Assembly (NCBI RefSeq): GCF_013304825.1
Contig: NZ_JAAWUO010000007.1
Location: 62,001 to 126,000, forward strand
DNA length: 64,000 bases
Source: Blautia schinkii
GTDB lineage: Bacteria; Bacillota; Clostridia; Lachnospirales; Lachnospiraceae
Reading direction: 5' to 3'
The first letter of the stretch is position 1, and every line of letters starts with the position of its first letter. The notes below the pieces were generated by a model, which worked only from the letters and a program-made list of their open reading frames with translations, ran no database searches and was not told the DNA's origin. Below are positions 44,939 through 54,526 of the stretch, one piece after another. The position numbers and the translations under genes are program-made.

Positions 44939-46777
44939 TTACTCCACCGTAACACTCTTAGCCAGATTCCTAGGCTTATCCACATCCAGACCTTTATTCA
45001 CACTCACATAATATCCCAGCAGCTGTAACGGAATCACAGCCAGAGAGGTTGCAAAATGCGGATCTGTTTTTGGAATATAAACAGTAAAATCAGCGGTATC
45101 TTCAATATTATAATTTCCAAAAGTTGTCAGACCCATAAGATAAGCACCACGGCTCTTGCACTCTACCATATTGCTCACTGTCTTCTCATAAAGCTCCGGC
45201 TGTGTCAGAACACCGATCATAAGTGTACCATCTTCGATCAGGGAAATCGTGCCATGCTTCAGCTCACCTGCAGCATAAGCCTCTGAATGAATATAACTGA
45301 TCTCCTTCATCTTCAGACTGCCCTCAAGACTGATGGCATAATCAATACCACGCCCAATGAAGAAAACATCCTTCGCATTAGCCTGCTTGGCTGCAAACCA
45401 CTGAATACGCTCCTTATCCTCTATGATCTTCTGAATCTTATCCGGAATTGTCTGGAGCTCTTTTACATAAGAATCACACTGTTCCACTGTAATCTCTCCC
45501 CTGACCTTTGCAAACTGCAAAGCCAGCACATATGCTGCGATCAGCTGAGTACTGTATGCCTTAGTCGTAGCAACAGAAATCTCCGGACCTGCAAGAGTAT
45601 AAAATACATTGTCCGCTTCTCTGGCAATAGAAGAACCCACAACATTTACGATCGCCAGTGTACGGATTCCTTTTTCCCTGCATTCTCGAAGCGCAGCAAG
45701 ACTGTCAGCAGTCTCACCGGACTGACTGATGATCACTGCAAGTCCATTCGGATCCAGAAGCGGCTTACGGTAACGGAACTCTGATGCCAGTTCCACACGA
45801 ACCGGAAGACCGGCCAGATCTTCAATCACATACTGCGCAGCCATTCCCACATGATAAGCAGAGCCGCAGGCCACAATATAAATCTGGCTGATACTTCGGA
45901 TCACCTCTTCTTCCAGTCCGATTTCAGAAAGATCCAGCTTGCCATCACGGATAACGGAATTCAATGTATCTGCAACTGCCTTCGGCTGTTCATGGATTTC
46001 TTTCATCATGAAATGTTCAAATCCTGCCTTCTCCGCAGCCTCTGCATCCCACTCAATAACTTTCGGCTCCTTCTCGATCTCCTCGCCGTCCAGATTATAA
46101 AATGTGATTTCTCCTTTCTTCACGCAAGCCAGTTCCTGATTACCAATATAGTAAACATTTCTTGTATATTTCAAAATTGCAGGAACATCCGAAGCAATAT
46201 AAGACTCTCCATCTTCCACACCAAGAATCATCGGGCTGTCTTTTCGCGCTGCAAAAATCTCTTCCGGATAATCACGGAACATCAATGCCAGCGCATAAGA
46301 GCCTCTGATGCGTACCATAGCATGACGAACTGCTTCAACCGGAGATTCCCCATATTTTTTGTAATAGTAAGCTACAAGATTCACTGCAACTTCTGTATCC
46401 GTAGAAGAATAAAAAGAATATCCCTTACGCAAAAGCTTCTCTTTCAGCTCCTGATAGTTCTCAATGATCCCGTTATGTACAGCAATCACATTTCCATCAT
46501 TACTAATATGAGGATGCGCATTCCGCTCAGAAGGCTCCCCATGAGTTGCCCATCTGGTATGTCCGATTCCACACATACCCGGAACAGATTCCCCTCCGTT
46601 TGTTTTTTCCGCAAGAATCCTAAGACGCCCCTTCGCCTTGATCACCTCAGTATCCTTTTCCCCGTCACGAACTGCAATACCCGCCGAATCATAGCCTCTA
46701 TATTCCAGTTTAGAAAGACCATCCAGAAGAATTGGTGCTGCCTGCTGCTTTCCTGTAAATCCAACAATTCCACACAT
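44939..46777 (-). CDS. glmS: Glutamine-fructose-6-phosphate aminotransferase
   Basis: A 612-residue two-domain enzyme. The glutaminase domain starts MCGIVGFTGKQ with the N-terminal nucleophile Cys2. Two SIS domains (about residues 290-420 and 460-600) form the isomerase half, with SQSGETADSLAAL and ending SVTVE. It makes glucosamine-6-phosphate, the entry to UDP-GlcNAc and the hexosamines of the capsule. Only 66 bp separate it from glmM, so it is expressed from the glmM side. I see no space for the glmS ribozyme that commonly sits upstream of this gene in Firmicutes. Confidence 0.97.
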   Translation of the reverse strand: MCGIVGFTGKQQAAPILLDGLSKLEYRGYDSAGIAVRDGEKDTEVIKAKGRLRILAEKTNGGESVPGMCGIGHTRWATHGEPSERNAHPHISNDGNVIAVHNGIIENYQELKEKLLRKGYSFYSSTDTEVAVNLVAYYYKKYGESPVEAVRHAMVRIRGSYALALMFRDYPEEIFAARKDSPMILGVEDGESYIASDVPAILKYTRNVYYIGNQELACVKKGEITFYNLDGEEIEKEPKVIEWDAEAAEKAGFEHFMMKEIHEQPKAVADTLNSVIRDGKLDLSEIGLEEEVIRSISQIYIVACGSAYHVGMAAQYVIEDLAGLPVRVELASEFRYRKPLLDPNGLAVIISQSGETADSLAALRECREKGIRTLAIVNVVGSSIAREADNVFYTLAGPEISVATTKAYSTQLIAAYVLALQFAKVRGEITVEQCDSYVKELQTIPDKIQKIIEDKERIQWFAAKQANAKDVFFIGRGIDYAISLEGSLKMKEISYIHSEAYAAGELKHGTISLIEDGTLMIGVLTQPELYEKTVSNMVECKSRGAYLMGLTTFGNYNIEDTADFTVYIPKTDPHFATSLAVIPLQLLGYYVSVNKGLDVDKPRNLAKSVTVE

Positions 46778-46843
46778 AACTTTATACTCCTCTTATCACC
46801 CATGTACTCTAAATTCATTTCTCTTCAGAAATAAATCATATTT

Positions 46844-48232
46844 TTATTCGGCTGCATGTCCCTTTCTACGGACAACATCCACAACCTGATCCACATATTT
46901 TCTGCAAAGTTCCTCACTCTCAGCTTCAACCATCACACGGAGCAGCGGCTCTGTACCGGACTCCCTCACCAGGATCCTGCCTGCATCACCCAATTCATCT
47001 GCGACCCGCTGCACTGCTGCCTGCACATCTTCATCAGCCTGGGCAGCCACCTTATCAAGAACTCGTACATTCTCCAGCACCTGCGGATAAATCTTCAGTT
47101 CCGCAGTAAGCTCGCTGAGTTTTTTCTTCTTTGCCATTATAACTTCCATCATCTTCAGGCTTGTAAGAATACCATCACCCGTCGATGCATACTTGGAAAA
47201 AATAATATGTCCGGACTGCTCCCCTCCAAGACGGCACCCGTTCTGCATCATATATTCATAAACATATTTGTCGCCAACAGCAGTTTTCGCATACCCGATA
47301 TCAGCTTCATCAAAAGCTCTGTACAGCCCAAAATTGGACATCACAGTAGTAACAACTGTATTTGTCAGAAGTTTTCCCCTCTCCTTCATGTACCGGCCAT
47401 AAACATAAAGGATGGCATCACCGCTGACAACATTTCCCTTCTCGTCCACACAAAGACAGCGATCTGCATCTCCATCATAGGCAAAACCAACATCCAGGCC
47501 ATTATCAGCTACAAGTTTCTGCAGTCCTTCAATATGAGTAGAACCTGCATTGTTATTAATATTTGTTCCATCTGGCTGGGCATTGATCACATATGTCTCT
47601 GCACCCAATGCGTCAAAAACAGCTTTTGCTATATTCCAGGCACTTCCATTTGCACAATCCAGACCAACCTTCATTCCCTTAAAAGAATACACTCCAAGAG
47701 AAATCAGATAACCAATGTAACGGTTTCGCCCTGCTGCATAATCTACGGTTCTGCCAATCTCTTTCCCTTTTACAGCCGGAATCTCGTGCCATTTCTGACC
47801 AAAAAGCTGCAGTCTGTCATCCAGATAATCCTCAACCAGTGCAATGGTCTCTTCTTCCATTTTTTCACCCTGACCATTGATCAGCTTGATTCCATTATCA
47901 TAGTAAGGATTATGACTGGCTGAAATCATAATGCCACAGTCAAAACCATCTGTACGGGCCACATAAGCTACAGATGGCGTAGTTGTAACATGAAGAAGAT
48001 ACGCATCAGCACCAGAAGCCACCAGGCCGCCAACCAGCGAATATTCAAACATATAGCTGGAACGGCGGGTATCCTTACCGATCACGATCCGTGCAGCTGC
48101 CGTCTCCCCGGCTCTTCTTCGAAGCTCATTATAGTACCATCCCAGAAAACGCCCGATCTTAAACGCATGATCAGCCGTTAAAGAAACACCTGCTTCCCCG
48201 CGGAAGCCATCTGTTCCGAAGTATTTTCCCAT
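46844..48232 (-). CDS. glmM: Phosphoglucosamine mutase
   Basis: A 462-residue hexose-phosphate mutase. The N-terminus is GKYFGTDGFRGEAG; the phosphoserine loop is MISASHNPYYDNGIKL; the metal loop is YDGDADRC; and the sugar loop GEQSGHI and RESGTEPLLRVM follow. It converts GlcN-6-P to GlcN-1-P, the substrate of GlmU. It is one base downstream of a VanZ-family gene and 66 bp upstream of glmS, so hexosamine supply is coupled to the capsule transcript. Confidence 0.97.
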   Translation of the reverse strand: MGKYFGTDGFRGEAGVSLTADHAFKIGRFLGWYYNELRRRAGETAAARIVIGKDTRRSSYMFEYSLVGGLVASGADAYLLHVTTTPSVAYVARTDGFDCGIMISASHNPYYDNGIKLINGQGEKMEEETIALVEDYLDDRLQLFGQKWHEIPAVKGKEIGRTVDYAAGRNRYIGYLISLGVYSFKGMKVGLDCANGSAWNIAKAVFDALGAETYVINAQPDGTNINNNAGSTHIEGLQKLVADNGLDVGFAYDGDADRCLCVDEKGNVVSGDAILYVYGRYMKERGKLLTNTVVTTVMSNFGLYRAFDEADIGYAKTAVGDKYVYEYMMQNGCRLGGEQSGHIIFSKYASTGDGILTSLKMMEVIMAKKKKLSELTAELKIYPQVLENVRVLDKVAAQADEDVQAAVQRVADELGDAGRILVRESGTEPLLRVMVEAESEELCRKYVDQVVDVVRRKGHAAE

Positions 48233-48233
48233 T

Positions 48234-48785
48234 TTAGTTCTCTCCTTCGTGTATATTAATATTTTTCTGGCAAAACCATGAAATCAGTAAAACACCTAAC
48301 ATACATCCTAATCCATTATGAACAATATCATCAAATTCAAATAATCCCCGGCAGGTAATCAGTTGCAATGTCTCAATCACAGACGATGTTCCAAAACCGA
48401 TCAGCAAGCCTTCTTTCCATCCGATTTTTCGTCCCAATGTCACCGGAACCAAACATCCATAAGGCAATAGCAACAAGCAATTCAAAATATTTTCCTTAAG
48501 CATCTCTCTGTCATGATGCAGAAAAACCGCTTTCCAGGACCAGAAAAGATGCAGTTCATATTGTGGCTGTGCATATGGAATCCGCGTAAAAACCGTGGAT
48601 TCCAGCACTGTCCATAAATACATAAATAGAGAAATTCCTGCAAGACCTTGAGAAAAACGAATTCTGTCTTTTTTGTATAATCGAAACAAATTTCCCGCAA
48701 GTAAAATTAATAATATAAAAAACCAAAAGAAACCTTTTACTCCCCAATTTGAATTCTGTGTGACGATTATCCTGTATATTCTCAT
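48234..48785 (-). CDS. VanZ-family membrane protein
   Basis: A 183-residue protein with about five membrane helices and the VanZ pattern: NILNCLLLLPYGCLVPVTLG, SSVIETLQLITCRGLFEFDDIVHNGLG. VanZ proteins are best known from teicoplanin resistance, but the family is broad and often lies in cell-wall or capsule loci, where its function is unproven. It abuts glmM with a 1-bp gap. Confidence 0.85.
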   Translation of the reverse strand: MRIYRIIVTQNSNWGVKGFFWFFILLILLAGNLFRLYKKDRIRFSQGLAGISLFMYLWTVLESTVFTRIPYAQPQYELHLFWSWKAVFLHHDREMLKENILNCLLLLPYGCLVPVTLGRKIGWKEGLLIGFGTSSVIETLQLITCRGLFEFDDIVHNGLGCMLGVLLISWFCQKNINIHEGEN

Positions 48786-48805
48786 TTAAATTTATAACTT
48801 ATCTT

Positions 48806-50044
48806 TTAATCTCTGTAAAAAATGTCTCGTGTATACACTTTGTCTTTTACATCATTCAAACAAACATCATACCTGTTTGCAATAATTGCATGACTTTGCT
48901 TTTTAAATTCTTCCAAATCGTTTACAACCCGGCTGCCAAAAAAAGTACTTCCATCTTCCAATGTTGGCTCATAAATAATAACTGACGCACCTTTGGCTTT
49001 AACACGCTTCATAACTCCCTGTATAGAAGACTGCCGGAAATTATCTGAATTTGATTTCATAGTAAGACGATATACACCAATTACAACCTCTTTTTCCATA
49101 GAAGCATCATATGTATTCTCATCTCCATAAGCATAATATCCAGCTTTCTGTAACACACGATCTGCTATGAAATCTTTCCTTGTTCTATTAGACTCAACGA
49201 TTGCAGACATCATATTCTGTGGAACATCTGCATAATTTGCCAGAAGCTGCTTTGTGTCTTTCGGTAAGCAATATCCACCATAACCAAATGACGGATTGTT
49301 ATAATGAGAACCGATTCTAGGATCAAGGCACACCCCATTAATAATCTGCTGTGTGTTCAGTCCCTTCATTTCTGCATAAGTATCAAGCTCATTAAAATAT
49401 GAAACTCTGAGAGCCAAGTATGTATTAGCAAATAGTTTTACCGCTTCTGCTTCTGTAAATCCCATTATCAAAGTATCAATATTTTCTTTAATCGCACCCT
49501 CCTGTAACAATCCAGCAAACGTGTTCGCAGCTTTTACAAGTCTAGCATTTTCAACATCTGTTCCCACAATAATTCTGGATGGGTACAGATTATCATATAA
49601 TGCTTTTGACTCTCGTAAAAATTCCGGACTGAAGATAATATTATCACAGTGGAATTTTTCTCTAATACTTGCGGTATACCCTACCGGAATTGTAGATTTA
49701 ATTACCATAATTGCATCTGGGTTATATTCAATAACCAGCTTAATCACAGCTTCTACCGCTGATGTATCAAAAAAATTTTTCTTACTGTCATAGTTCGTAG
49801 GTGCAGCAATAACTACAAAATCCGCATCTTTATATGCAGATTCCGCATCTAATGTAGCTGTCAGATTTAACTCTTTTTCCTTTAAGTATTTTTCGATGTA
49901 TTCATCCTGTATCGGACTGATCCTTTTATTGATTTTCTCCACCTTTTCTGGAACAATATCAACTGCTATTACCTCATGATTTTGAGATAATAATGTGGCA
50001 ATAGAAAGTCCCACATATCCAGTTCCTGCTACTGCTATTTTCAT
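48806..50044 (-). CDS. UDP-glucose/UDP-sugar 6-dehydrogenase
   Basis: A 412-residue nucleotide-sugar dehydrogenase. The NAD fold starts [19 protein letters not shown]; the catalytic region has SPEFLRES, the cysteine in [14 protein letters not shown], and a UDP-binding C-terminal domain. It most likely oxidises UDP-glucose to UDP-glucuronate for the capsule; UDP-GlcNAc or UDP-ManNAc cannot be excluded. The frame runs to 50116, but GGGGAGGTAG sets the ATG at 50044. Confidence 0.9.
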   Translation of the reverse strand: MKIAVAGTGYVGLSIATLLSQNHEVIAVDIVPEKVEKINKRISPIQDEYIEKYLKEKELNLTATLDAESAYKDADFVVIAAPTNYDSKKNFFDTSAVEAVIKLVIEYNPDAIMVIKSTIPVGYTASIREKFHCDNIIFSPEFLRESKALYDNLYPSRIIVGTDVENARLVKAANTFAGLLQEGAIKENIDTLIMGFTEAEAVKLFANTYLALRVSYFNELDTYAEMKGLNTQQIINGVCLDPRIGSHYNNPSFGYGGYCLPKDTKQLLANYADVPQNMMSAIVESNRTRKDFIADRVLQKAGYYAYGDENTYDASMEKEVVIGVYRLTMKSNSDNFRQSSIQGVMKRVKAKGASVIIYEPTLEDGSTFFGSRVVNDLEEFKKQSHAIIANRYDVCLNDVKDKVYTRDIFYRD

Positions 50045-50066
50045 TTTACTTCTACCTCCCCAAATA

Positions 50067-51263
50067 CTATACTTCTTCAAAAAATGTATCCGGTCTTTCT
50101 GGATTAAAAATCTCATTACATGTCATAACAGTCACAAGATTTTCCGTTTCACTCAAGTTGATAATATTATGTGTCCAGCCTGGAATCATATGTATAGCCT
50201 CAATTTTATCTCCGCTTACTTCAAATTCCACCTTTTCTCCTGTATTAATATTGCGTTCCTGAATTAAGCCATGTCCTGCCACAACAATGAAAAGTTCCCA
50301 TTTAGAATTATGCCAATGCTGTCCTTTTGTAATTCCCGGCCTGCTGATATTAATTGACACCTGACCGCAATCCTGAGTATGCACTAATTCTGTAAAACTA
50401 CCACGATCATCCACATTCATTTTTAATACATATTTAAATTTTTCTGTTGGAAGATATGTTAAATACAAACTGTACAATTTCTTTGCAAAAGAGCCTTCTG
50501 GCATCTTAGGCATCATAAGTGTCGTTGGCTGTTCTTTAAACTGCTGCAATAAGTCCACGATTTCTCCCAATGTAACTTTATGTGTTACTGGAACGCAACA
50601 ATATTTTCCATCAGCTTTTATAACCGTTTCCACACCATCAAATTCGCAGTGCTTCTCCTTGCCTTCTATCAGATCAAACATACCTTCTACTAAATCATCA
50701 ATATACAGCAATTCCAATTCTGTGCTACTATCATTTACAGTAAATTCTTCATCATTTGCTACCGCCCAACAGAAAGTTGATACTGCAGAATTATATTTCG
50801 GTCTGGAATGTCCCATCAAATTAGGGAAACGGTATACGGCAACCTTAGCTCCTGTTTCATTTGCATAATCAAAAAACAATTCCTCGCCTGCTTTTTTTGA
50901 ACGTCCATACTCTGAGTTTCCAAAACGTCCTGCAAGTGTAGCCTGTATTGATGAAGAAAGCATAATTGTTGCTTTATTATTGTACTTCTTTAATGTATTC
51001 AGTAAATCAGAAGCAAATCCAAAATTCCCTTTCATAAAATCTTCCGGATTTTCAGGACGATTTACTCCCGCCAGATTAAATACAAAATCAGCCTTCTGAC
51101 AATACTGATCTAATTCTTCTGGCGTTGAATCAAGATCATACTCATAAATATTTTCTACTGAGATATTCGGTCTTGTCCTATTTTTGTTATCCCGGATATT
51201 TTTTAAATTATTTACTAAGGCAGTCCCTACCATGCCTTTCGCACCTGTTATCAAAATATTCAT
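50067..51263 (-). CDS. capF: CapF/WbjC-type bifunctional enzyme of UDP-L-FucNAc synthesis
   Basis: A 398-residue fusion. Residues 1 to about 270 are a short-chain dehydrogenase ([25 protein letters not shown] with Tyr-x3-Lys). Residues about 275-398 are a cupin with [21 protein letters not shown] (metal-binding His/Glu) and [13 protein letters not shown]. CapF reduces and epimerises the 4-keto intermediate from CapE; CapG then epimerises C2 to give UDP-N-acetyl-L-fucosamine. SD AAGGA supports the ATG at 51263 over the GTG at 51272. CapE and CapG are encoded in the same locus. Confidence 0.92.
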   Translation of the reverse strand: MNILITGAKGMVGTALVNNLKNIRDNKNRTRPNISVENIYEYDLDSTPEELDQYCQKADFVFNLAGVNRPENPEDFMKGNFGFASDLLNTLKKYNNKATIMLSSSIQATLAGRFGNSEYGRSKKAGEELFFDYANETGAKVAVYRFPNLMGHSRPKYNSAVSTFCWAVANDEEFTVNDSSTELELLYIDDLVEGMFDLIEGKEKHCEFDGVETVIKADGKYCCVPVTHKVTLGEIVDLLQQFKEQPTTLMMPKMPEGSFAKKLYSLYLTYLPTEKFKYVLKMNVDDRGSFTELVHTQDCGQVSINISRPGITKGQHWHNSKWELFIVVAGHGLIQERNINTGEKVEFEVSGDKIEAIHMIPGWTHNIINLSETENLVTVMTCNEIFNPERPDTFFEEV

Positions 51264-51313
51264 ACAACTCACATCCTTATTCCATTTGTTATAGAATCAG
51301 CGCAACATTCCAC

Positions 51314-52498
51314 TTACACTTCTTTTCTCCAAACCATTTTATTAACAACACCAGTATAGCTCTGAATAATTTTTACAACTTTTGAACTAACATTTTCTTC
51401 AATATAATCTGGAACTGGAACACCATAATCTCCTGCTCTGTTCATTTCAACTGCAGTATCAACAGACTGTAACAATCCTTTTTCGTCAATTCCTGAAAGA
51501 ATAAAACATGCTTTATCTAATGCTTCCGGACGTTCTGTTGATGTGCGGATACATACAGCCGGGAATGGATGTCCAACTGATGTAAAAAAGCTACTCTCTT
51601 CCGGTAATGTTCCCGAATCTGACACTACTGCAAACGCATTCATCTGCAGACAGTTATAATCGTGGAACCCAAGTGGTTCATGCTGAATTACTCTCGAATC
51701 AAGTTTAAATCCAGTGGATTCAATTCTCTTTTTGCTTCTTGGATGGCATGAATATAAAATTGGCATATCATACTTCTCAGCCATCTTGTTGATTGCATTA
51801 AATAAAGATAAGAAATTCTTTTCTGTATCAATATTTTCCTCACGATGTGCTGACAGCAAAATATATTTCCCTTTTTCCAAGCCAAGTCTGCTATGAATGT
51901 CTGATGCTTCAATCTCTGCCAGATTATTATGCAATACCTCTGCCATAGGCGAACCAGTTACATAAGTACGCTCTTTTGGCAAACCACAATCCGCTAAATA
52001 TCTGCGTGCGTGTTCAGAATATGCCATGTTCACATCAGAAATAATATCTACAATACGTCTGTTTGTCTCTTCAGGCAAACACTCATCTTTACAACGATTA
52101 CCTGCCTCCATATGAAAAATCGGAATATGCAATCTCTTCGCACCAATTACTGACAGACAGCTATTCGTATCTCCAAGAACCAGCACCGCATCCGGTTTAA
52201 TCTCCACCATCAGCTTATAACTCTGTGCAATAATATTTCCACAGGTTTCTCCAAGATCTGCTCCGACAGCGTTCAGATATACTTCCGGATTTTCCAACTT
52301 TAAGTCCTTAAAAAATACACCATTTAAATTATAATCATAATTCTGTCCGGTATGCGCAAGAATCACATCAAAATACTTACGAGTTTTATTAATCACAGCA
52401 GCCAAGCGGATAATTTCCGGTCTGGTTCCTACAATAATTAACAATTTTAATTTTCCATTTTCTTTCCATTTCACATTATCATATGTTCCCATTGCCAT
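51314..52498 (-). CDS. capG: UDP-N-acetylglucosamine 2-epimerase family (CapG/WbjD type)
   Basis: A 394-residue 2-epimerase of the WecB family. LLIIVGTRPEIIRLAAVI at the start, then HTGQNYD, GDTNSC, HMEAGNRCKDECLPEETNRR, and SDSGTLPEES. It lies next to capF, and CapG is the UDP-L-FucNAc-forming C2 epimerase of that pathway, so I prefer that role to WecB (UDP-ManNAc). The start at 52498 (ATG) is preferred to the GTG at 52504. The nuclease cassette is inserted between this gene and capE. Confidence 0.9.
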   Translation of the reverse strand: MAMGTYDNVKWKENGKLKLLIIVGTRPEIIRLAAVINKTRKYFDVILAHTGQNYDYNLNGVFFKDLKLENPEVYLNAVGADLGETCGNIIAQSYKLMVEIKPDAVLVLGDTNSCLSVIGAKRLHIPIFHMEAGNRCKDECLPEETNRRIVDIISDVNMAYSEHARRYLADCGLPKERTYVTGSPMAEVLHNNLAEIEASDIHSRLGLEKGKYILLSAHREENIDTEKNFLSLFNAINKMAEKYDMPILYSCHPRSKKRIESTGFKLDSRVIQHEPLGFHDYNCLQMNAFAVVSDSGTLPEESSFFTSVGHPFPAVCIRTSTERPEALDKACFILSGIDEKGLLQSVDTAVEMNRAGDYGVPVPDYIEENVSSKVVKIIQSYTGVVNKMVWRKEV

Positions 52499-52556
52499 TT
52501 GCACTCTCTTTCTTTGAATATTCTATCAATATACGTTATTCACTTCATTATAGTAA

Positions 52557-53951
52557 TCATGTGATACTTGCAGATTCTTTACTTGTTGAATCTATCATAA
52601 TTACTTCTGGAACTTTTTTACCTTCATCTATATCTCTATTATAGCGATCAAGAAGTTTTTTTACCTTTACTGGATTTCCAACATCAACTAATACATAAAT
52701 CATATTATCCGTCTGTTCAGCTTTTGCATATTCCTCCACCTGCGTGTCATATCCATGCATATACTGACCATTAGAAGATAATTTTACTTCTATAACCGTT
52801 ATATCCTGTCCTCGGCTAATTTTGAAGTCCACCGGTCCTCTACCCTCATCAGCTTCACAACTTAGGCTTAAATTATTTGCCTGAATATAGGCTATACCAG
52901 ATAAGTGAATCACTCGCTGCACAATTTTTTCACGCTTCTGAGTTCCGGCACTTAATATGACTTCCCAGCCTCTATTATATTCTACCCAATTTTTGAAAAA
53001 ATTTAAAATCTCAAGTGAAGCAGCTTTGCTGTCAATTTCCCTGCTTTTATGTTTTGACAACCATGATATTCCACTTTTCTCTATTCTCTGCCATAATTTA
53101 GCAAGAAAATAATCAATCTGTTCTTCCGGATTGTATGCATCCAGTTTTTCCTCTCGATACGCTTCGATAACCTGCTTACACTTTTCTGAATCCTTAAATA
53201 TTTTCTCCCGCAAATAATATTTGCGATCAGTTGCAGCCCATTGTGTCCAGTGTTCTGCTACCTCATTATTCATCATAGCACGAATTGTATTATTCTCTAC
53301 AATGACTGAATCTATTTCTTCCCATGATTTTGCTACCGGCAATTTATGCAATATTTCTGTCGGAAGCAAGAGTACCTCATATCCTTTTGCCGGGTTGCAT
53401 AATAATCCATTATTAAACAACTTATCCGGATAATTATCTATTGTAATTCCAAGTTGTTGATTCACTCTCTCCGTATATGCCTGTATGTCTGGTAAAATCA
53501 ATGTTGCAATCATATCGCTTAAACGATCGGGTCCAACATTATCCTGAAACAATGGCAACAGTTGAAAAAATTCCGGATCTTCAATTCCTGCCTTAACTAT
53601 ATCATATGCTGTTTCCAGCACCATTTTTGATATTTTAGTTCCAAATCCTGATCCGGGTGCTTTCTCTCCAAAGCCCAGACAAATGCCATTTACTTCTGAG
53701 AACTTGAATATGTCAAGTGCAGCCCGAAAATATGTATCTTTTACGTTTTTCTGTTCTGCACGATCCAACAATTTTATGATTTTCCGAAAAAAATCATTGA
53801 TTCTATCATAAGAGCCTTCAAATTCTGGAGTAGTTGTTTCTTTCAATCTCTGGATATTAATAAAAAAAGCATTATCCTTATCCAGAACAGGATCAAATAC
53901 ACCTATGTTCTCCAATGCTTCTCCTATTTTCAAATAATCTGATAACAGCAT
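52557..53951 (-). CDS. PD-(D/E)XK nuclease-like protein in the capsule locus
   Basis: A 464-residue protein. The C-terminus holds a PD-(D/E)XK core: Asp375 in RGPVDFKIS, then Glu388 and Lys390 in ITVIEVKLSS, with a downstream Gln404 in YDTQVEEYAKAE. Residues about 1-340 form a large helical domain with KAPGSGFGTKISKM and NVGPDRLSDMIATLI that I cannot assign. This arrangement suggests a restriction-like or mobile-element-targeting nuclease rather than a polysaccharide enzyme. It is the second gene of a two-gene cassette: the ATG follows GAGGTG, 13 bp after the partner gene. It splits the capE/capG pair. Confidence 0.78.
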   Translation of the reverse strand: MLLSDYLKIGEALENIGVFDPVLDKDNAFFINIQRLKETTTPEFEGSYDRINDFFRKIIKLLDRAEQKNVKDTYFRAALDIFKFSEVNGICLGFGEKAPGSGFGTKISKMVLETAYDIVKAGIEDPEFFQLLPLFQDNVGPDRLSDMIATLILPDIQAYTERVNQQLGITIDNYPDKLFNNGLLCNPAKGYEVLLLPTEILHKLPVAKSWEEIDSVIVENNTIRAMMNNEVAEHWTQWAATDRKYYLREKIFKDSEKCKQVIEAYREEKLDAYNPEEQIDYFLAKLWQRIEKSGISWLSKHKSREIDSKAASLEILNFFKNWVEYNRGWEVILSAGTQKREKIVQRVIHLSGIAYIQANNLSLSCEADEGRGPVDFKISRGQDITVIEVKLSSNGQYMHGYDTQVEEYAKAEQTDNMIYVLVDVGNPVKVKKLLDRYNRDIDEGKKVPEVIMIDSTSKESASIT

Positions 53952-53964
53952 TTTTCAAAGCACC

Positions 53965-54492
53965 TCATCTCTGCCACAGCATGTCCCAGCCTTTGTTAAA
54001 GTATTTTAATCTAAACTCATCACAGGCAGTTTTGTACTGGCTCATTATAATTACCGCATCACTATATGTGCTTCTTCCTTTTCCATTCGCCTGTCCATCA
54101 TCAGCTTCCTGTAACAAATCCAAATACTGTGTAGAATCTTCTGATGCCATTATCTGTTTCAGAGGAGAAAGCACACGATTGACTCGACTCGTCTTAAATG
54201 CATTCGTTAAGGCATCTGGTTGTTTTTTTGCCAGTGATGAAAATTCCGCATATAAACCACCCAATAATTTTGCAAGTAAATTAAACTGTTCCTCGTCTGT
54301 AGCTTCCATATCTTCCTTTTCATCAAGTGCTTTAACAATTACATCTACATCATCTCTTATTCGACTTGCTAATGTTGCACATTTCGGTATTCCCGGAGTT
54401 TTTTGCAGTTCATAAACATGTCCCTTCTCCAACAGTTCCAGATTATCATATATGCGTTCTACATTAACATCAAAATTTGAATTTTCGCTCAT
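53965..54492 (-). CDS. Partner of the PD-(D/E)XK nuclease, unknown function
   Basis: A 175-residue, mostly helical, acidic protein with no recognised motif. It is encoded 13 bp upstream of the nuclease gene and 31 bp downstream of capE. The SD GGGGGAG fits the ATG at 54492; the ATG at 54495 is also possible. Its tight linkage suggests a partner or regulator of the nuclease (for example a sensor or inhibitor); this is inference. Confidence 0.7.
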   Translation of the reverse strand: MSENSNFDVNVERIYDNLELLEKGHVYELQKTPGIPKCATLASRIRDDVDVIVKALDEKEDMEATDEEQFNLLAKLLGGLYAEFSSLAKKQPDALTNAFKTSRVNRVLSPLKQIMASEDSTQYLDLLQEADDGQANGKGRSTYSDAVIIMSQYKTACDEFRLKYFNKGWDMLWQR

Positions 54493-54526
54493 CATGCACT
54501 CCCCCTTCCGTTATATGTATTTATTA

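Noticed and set aside
46778..46843. A glmS ribozyme before glmS
   Set aside because: Only 66 bp of AT-rich sequence separates glmM and glmS; the ribozyme core is longer and its pseudoknot is not visible.
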